This document shows, one piece after another, positions 53,101 through 59,100 of a stretch of DNA of 64,000 nucleotides (within the stretch, counting starts at the first letter, position 1; each line of letters opens with the position of its first letter). This stretch comes from Andrena cerasifolii (lineage: Eukaryota > Arthropoda > Insecta > Hymenoptera > Andrenidae): contig NC_135124.1 of NCBI RefSeq assembly GCF_050908995.1, forward strand, positions 3,720,001 to 3,784,000, read 5' to 3'. The notes beneath the pieces are model-generated. The model saw nothing but the letters and a program-made list of their open reading frames with translations, searched no databases and was not told where the DNA came from. The translations under genes and the position numbers were made by a program.

Positions 53101-56100
53101 TCTCCTTCTCACTCACACATTAACATCGACCACAGTAGAAACAGTGACGGAGACCTTGCTGCGTCCAACAAGCGTGGTTGCTACAGTCACATCGACGATC
53201 TTGCAGTCGATAGTAACTAGAATACCGGTATCGTATGAGAACGTAGTGGATAATGACTCTATTTTCGTAGTCATGAGCGACCAGAAACCGCCCGCGGCTG
53301 ATGCTGAAGAGGTAAATGTAAAACGCATTCCTTTCAATTATCTATACCCTAGTTCTCGGCTTTTCCGAAATGAAACCGACAAACGAACTGTTCTTGCAGG
53401 TGGAGGCTGAATACGGCGATATTTCGAGGGATGAACAAGATCCAACTGGAAATGAAATACACAGAGTATTGGCAGGTGGTGTTCTGGGAGCACCTGTGGT
53501 GTCCCTTCAACCTATTGCTAATCTGTGCACACCTGAATGCAGAGCTTCAAGGGCGGAAACATGCGCCGCGGTTGAAAATGAAATGAAATGCGTTTGTCGA
53601 CCAGGTTTTGCGAGAATGTTCCCTGATCGACCTTGCAAACGTGAGTATTACTGAACAGTCTGAATACTGTTAGTCCTCTAATAATTATAGCTTGCACCGT
53701 CTACCCTTTGTAAATCTGCTTACATTGATTTAAAAATTTCCTATAAGTTGTTACTTACAACATATTTCTATTGCACATTTCCAGCTACTTACACCTACAC
53801 CCTTCGAGTCGGTTTGGATCGTATTGGACACGCACCGGTGAGTTACGAAGCCAGTATGAACGACTCCACATCGACGACGTACAGAAAGCTGCTGGGTCCA
53901 ACTAAGGACGCCCTAGACAGGACTCTGATGCAGAGTGATCTGAGAGACGTCTACAGAGGTCTCAAGATTGCTGGGTTCACGCCCAATCCAATGAAAGTAG
54001 AATTCCACGTTCAGCTCAGCGACAACGCCAACGAAACGAGGTTGAAGGAAGTCCTTCGAAAATACTTGATTGGTAGCAATTACAGTTTGGGAGGCACCGA
54101 GGTTTACGCCTCGAAGAACCTTGATGTGGTGAGTTTCCTTCCGCGCCTTTTAAATAAGAAACGGCCCAGTGGGTCTTTATAAATAGGTCAAAACATAATT
54201 TGAAAATTTTAAGAATAGTACTTATTAATAATTAATAGCTTAATTCGTAGTGCTCGTTGAAAATTACTAATATATGTTTCAGATCGATGCAATTGATTTC
54301 AATGAATGTGAAACTGAGGAAGGAGGTCCTCACCACGACTGTTCCCTAAACGCCGCATGCTTCAATTTGAGAGGGTCTTATCAATGCTCCTGCAAAGAGG
54401 GTTGGGCGGATCTGTCTGAAAATTCAGCGTACCCTGGAAGGGTTTGTTCTCAGGCGCCACTAGGCTGTCCTAGTTGCAACAATAAAGGCCACTGTGTAAT
54501 GAACACTAATGGCCAGGAAGTATGCGAATGCTTCCCCTGGCACAGCGGCCAACGCTGCCAGGTTAATCTTAAAGGTGAGTTCAACTGATTTATTTCAAAG
54601 ATTGGAAAGATATTATTTAGTCTAATCAATCATAACAGCTAATAGTATCTCGTAATTTGCGATCATTATAGTAACTAACATTCAAGCTCGATCGTCGACT
54701 GATACGAAGTACTTTGAACTAGTCAGCCCAATTAATTTTGGCGATTGACAAGTACCAGCAGACGCGTGTCACTAAAGCCTCGTGGCCACTAGCAATAAAC
54801 TTGCGACATTTATTGCGCAAGGAACTTGCATGAGTGTGTACACTACAGCAATTTTTTTACACAAGTTCTTGCCTGCATGTAGTGGCGAGAAAAATCTTGC
54901 GGAAGATATGTCTAGCGTGTTTACACTGCAGGGTTACTCCTGAACCCTGAGAGTCGAAATCGACTAGTGAATACGTAAAGTGTATATTAAAATGTCGGTA
55001 CAACAAACAAGACATGCTGCTGCATGTACAGTGTTACTTTTGTTAACAAAATAAGAAAAGAATTTGGACGAGAGACTGGGTTTTAAGAAGATGTGATCTT
55101 GGAATTCACAAATCACTGATGTCCGAATTAAGAACGGAAGATCCTCGTCATCTGGACAATTTCTTGCGAATGACACCAGAAGACTTTGACCATCTGTTAG
55201 AATTAGTTGGATCGAGCATCAGTAAAACTGACACAAAAATGCTGGCGTGCACGTAGATTCGAGACCGAATACTATGGTCCACCTACTTGCTTTCTACTCT
55301 CGCCAAAAATTTCCAATTCGTTTGGAAGTTAAATCTTTCTCTCTGAGAGGAAGATTATCGGTTACCTACACTATGACAGAATTCACTTGCTGAGACCAAC
55401 TGTCGCAAGTAATCAGAACTTGCTAGAGTTACTCTCAGGCATGTTTACACAGTGCTGACATCAACTCTCGCAATAGGTAAATGTCGGAAGCTTATTGCTA
55501 GTGGCCACGAAGCTTAACAGGGTTCGGCAACCCGCAAATTCAGAAAATTATGCAACTCGGTGTGCAAGTGGAGTAATTCATCCGTAACGCAACCCTATTT
55601 TTTGTTGATGCAATAATGCAATTTTTGGGGGTGAAATCACCCCTTGAAAAAAATGTAGAATTTTCTTTTCCGCGGAATATATCGAGAACGGTGAGAGATA
55701 TTGAAAAGAAGTTTAAACAAAAGTTGCATACCTTTTTGCATATACTTGGGCCTTACGATCCCAAGAGGATTAAAACGATAGTCCGCGTCTCTGCTCGCGA
55801 CGTACGCATATAGAAAATATTGCTGAAATGCTAGCCTACGGCCTAAGTCTAAGATATCAGTGTCAGTTAATAGTGCATTTATAAGTTTCTTCTTGACAAA
55901 ACCATTGAATTCAGCTTCACCGTCACTTGTACTTTCAATGTCAACATTACAAGTTCATCCTACCCATTTTAAGGGAAGAGTACTAAATCTCAGAAGAATA
56001 GGTATAGTGCCTCTACGAGCTATAGTGACTTAGGTGTGAGGCCACTCAGTGGGGTCTTAATCGATACCCTGCTGGGTACGGGCCGCCAAACGTGCCCCCT

Positions 56101-59100
56101 ACTCCCTCTTGCAGGACTGTGTTTAGGGAAGACCAGGACAAAACCGGGGTCCTAAAGGGTAAAATCTCCAAAATTACCTGAAGCATGCAGTGATTTTATT
56201 TTAAAATAAGTTGTTAATATAAAATAATTTATATTACAACTGTTCTAATGCTGTACATATACCTTACTACAATGGATTTGTATTTAATATGTGCTGACAA
56301 TGAGACAATTTTTAATAGCCAGTAGTAAAGCTTAATTGATGTCTTTTAATAATGATAATCAATTTCTTTTTTATTTTGTTAAAATCGAAATTGTAACACT
56401 TAGTCTATAGGGCACCGGCTTTGTCCTGATCCTCCCCAAACACAGTCCTGCAGGAGGTAGTAAGGGGCCACGTTAAGCGGCCCATACCCAGCAGGATATC
56501 GGTTAAGACCCCGCGGAGTGGCCTCACACCTAAGTCACTATAGCTCGTAGAGGCACTATACAGGCCGCTTCTACGTACATACATATGTATGTATGCATGT
56601 ATCTATATTACAGGGTTGACTAACTGTTGGCTCGCGAGCCACCGTGGGCTCCTAGCCTTGCTGCTACGCTGAACGGCCCCCCTCCATACCTACCAGACTC
56701 TGACGATCCCAGTGGATTCCTCCTTCTTTCCTTCTCTTTTCGACTGCGATCGTCAGAGTCTGGTAGGTATGGAGGGGGCCGTTCAGCGTGGCAACAAGGC
56801 GGAGGTGCCTCCGGTGGCCTGCGAGCCACCAGTTACTCAACCCTGATCTATAACACTAACAGAGTCATTTGCTACGAACTTAAATGCCAACTATAAGACA
56901 CAAGGCGTTCATAGCATTTCAAAACAATATCGTCGTCTTCTAATTTCTGGATAATTAAATTTATTCCATCTATTTTTCCTTAATTTATTTTCTCCTAATA
57001 CTAGTTACGAATGTCACGAATACGTAGGTAAATTTCCCGATTAATCTTGTTGCTTTTGAGGCAACTTTCAGAAAATCTTCCTGTTTTCTTTATAAAATAT
57101 TAATCAGTCAATATAGCTAATTATATGCATGTAGCTTTATCGCTTTACCATTCCCGTACACCACGACGATTATCATGACTACCAATCCTCGTTCACGATC
57201 GCCAGTGAAAACCCACAAAAATTCCTATTTGTTTTTTATTCATACACTTACTTCTTCCCATAAATACATAATGCATTACAGGCAACAACGTGACATGAAC
57301 CGTCTTGTACACGTTAGAATAACGGAAACGCATCGATTAATTACTGAAACCGCGTCGTAACGATGCAAAGTTACAGCATTAGAGAGGCCCTGAATTTCTA
57401 TTCACTATGCTTGAAATCTGTTTTCAGTGCTACTGATAGCTCTGGTTACGACAGGGGCGATATTGCTGGGTCTTCTAGCAGTGTGCGTGAGTATGGCGTG
57501 CTTCCGTCACCCCAGTCGAAAACGGCAGACTGGCGACAGAAGGGCTATGATTCCTGGAACGGGCGGAGACACCAGCAGCGAGGGCAGTGTGACAGATCTA
57601 GCGATACCCCACCACGTGCCGCATGTTCTGCCACCTCCGCCGCAGATGATAGCACCCATGCCGCCAGCTAAAAGGTCCGCTCGCAAGACAAGCGGAAAAC
57701 CTAGACATCCGCCAAGAAAAGCTACCATGGTAGCCGCAGCATCAGGTTCGTTATTTCACCTACTGATTTCCCTTTGGCGAGAATCATTCGATGGCCAGCT
57801 TTCTGCTGTGTCTGGCAAGGACAGAGCGCGAGGTTTAGGTCGCCTATTTTTTATTCCAGTTTTGCATACAGATAGTACTTACACAACATGTGTGATGACA
57901 TATTAAACACACAGATCGCGCTATTAAAAGTTCTACGGCCAAATCGGGTACAAAGTTTCAACTTCTTCAAATCCAATGTATGGACCTATATGCAAGAACA
58001 AAATTGATTTTAATATCCACTGATAAAAATAATTACAAATTAGTAATAGAAAAAATTGAGTAGGCTGAGGCGTTGGAATTAGACAATTTTCTACGTAATG
58101 TTCCCGCGAAATTTTTAGTAATAAGTCTCCAGCATACATGGTTTGCATTGACTATGTGTAAAATTGTAGCCAAATCGGTGCCCCAAACCTTATGCATTTC
58201 ACTTGTGAAATGATAAAGAAGGTGTCTGATGGGAGTCGTCTAGTGGCTACATCCAAAATGCGTTATTCATCGCAACCCCCAGTTTTTACTCTAAGATTGA
58301 AATTCCTGCAAATTCTTATTTATTTGTCTAGTAACTAAGGTTTAAGGGGCTAATCTTCGTCTGCTCAACTTGTCGATCCCTTATCTGCATTGTGACGTAA
58401 CACGGCGATTCGTTGCTCACTGTAAATATTAATGCTTTGCACGTAGGATTATGCATAAAACATCTAAAAAATACTTAAAAAAAATTAGTGATGTTTTTTG
58501 CAGATTTTTAAAACTAGGATATTGCATTGAAAACTGCAGAAGAATTTGTACCGTTGTAAAAATGACTATACTTTAAACAAAAAAACTCGTTTCCAAATTT
58601 TGAACTCATCCGAATAAAACTAAAAAATAAGCATGACAATATGATTAATAGTTTTGGAGATAGATGTTCATCTATAGAGCTAGTACACGTTAAAATCTGC
58701 TAAAATTGGTGTGTTTAATTGACACTATCTCTTTAATTATTGAGTTGTGACCCTGCAATCATATGACATCTCAACATTTTTTTCTTTAATTTAATACTAG
58801 GAAAATTAGTCATCAATTAAGCATAAGAAATAACATAAAGTAAAACATAATGTCTATCTTCTAACATTGTCAATCCGTTTATATCTAATATGCAGGTACA
58901 CTATTTAATTGGCAAGCAAAATTCACCGAATTTATCCGAAATTTCAATAATCAATTTAAAAAATTTTTAACTTCCATGAATTTTTTTTGCAATATCCATC
59001 CTTACGTAACATGTTTTTTTTTAGATACGTGAACGTTACTGTTTTTTTTATTATACATAGAGCAATGATTTAGCATTTATTAGTATTACTATATCTTTTA

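Larger units (their letters stand above)
54575..57427 (+). other. Intron 18 with three transposon relics
   Basis: The intron contains a Harbinger relic, the third TATAGTGCC element and a hAT-type MITE, all listed. The stretches 55515-56002 and 56846-57427 show nothing else. The acceptor CTGTTTTCAG is at 57427. Confidence 0.8.
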
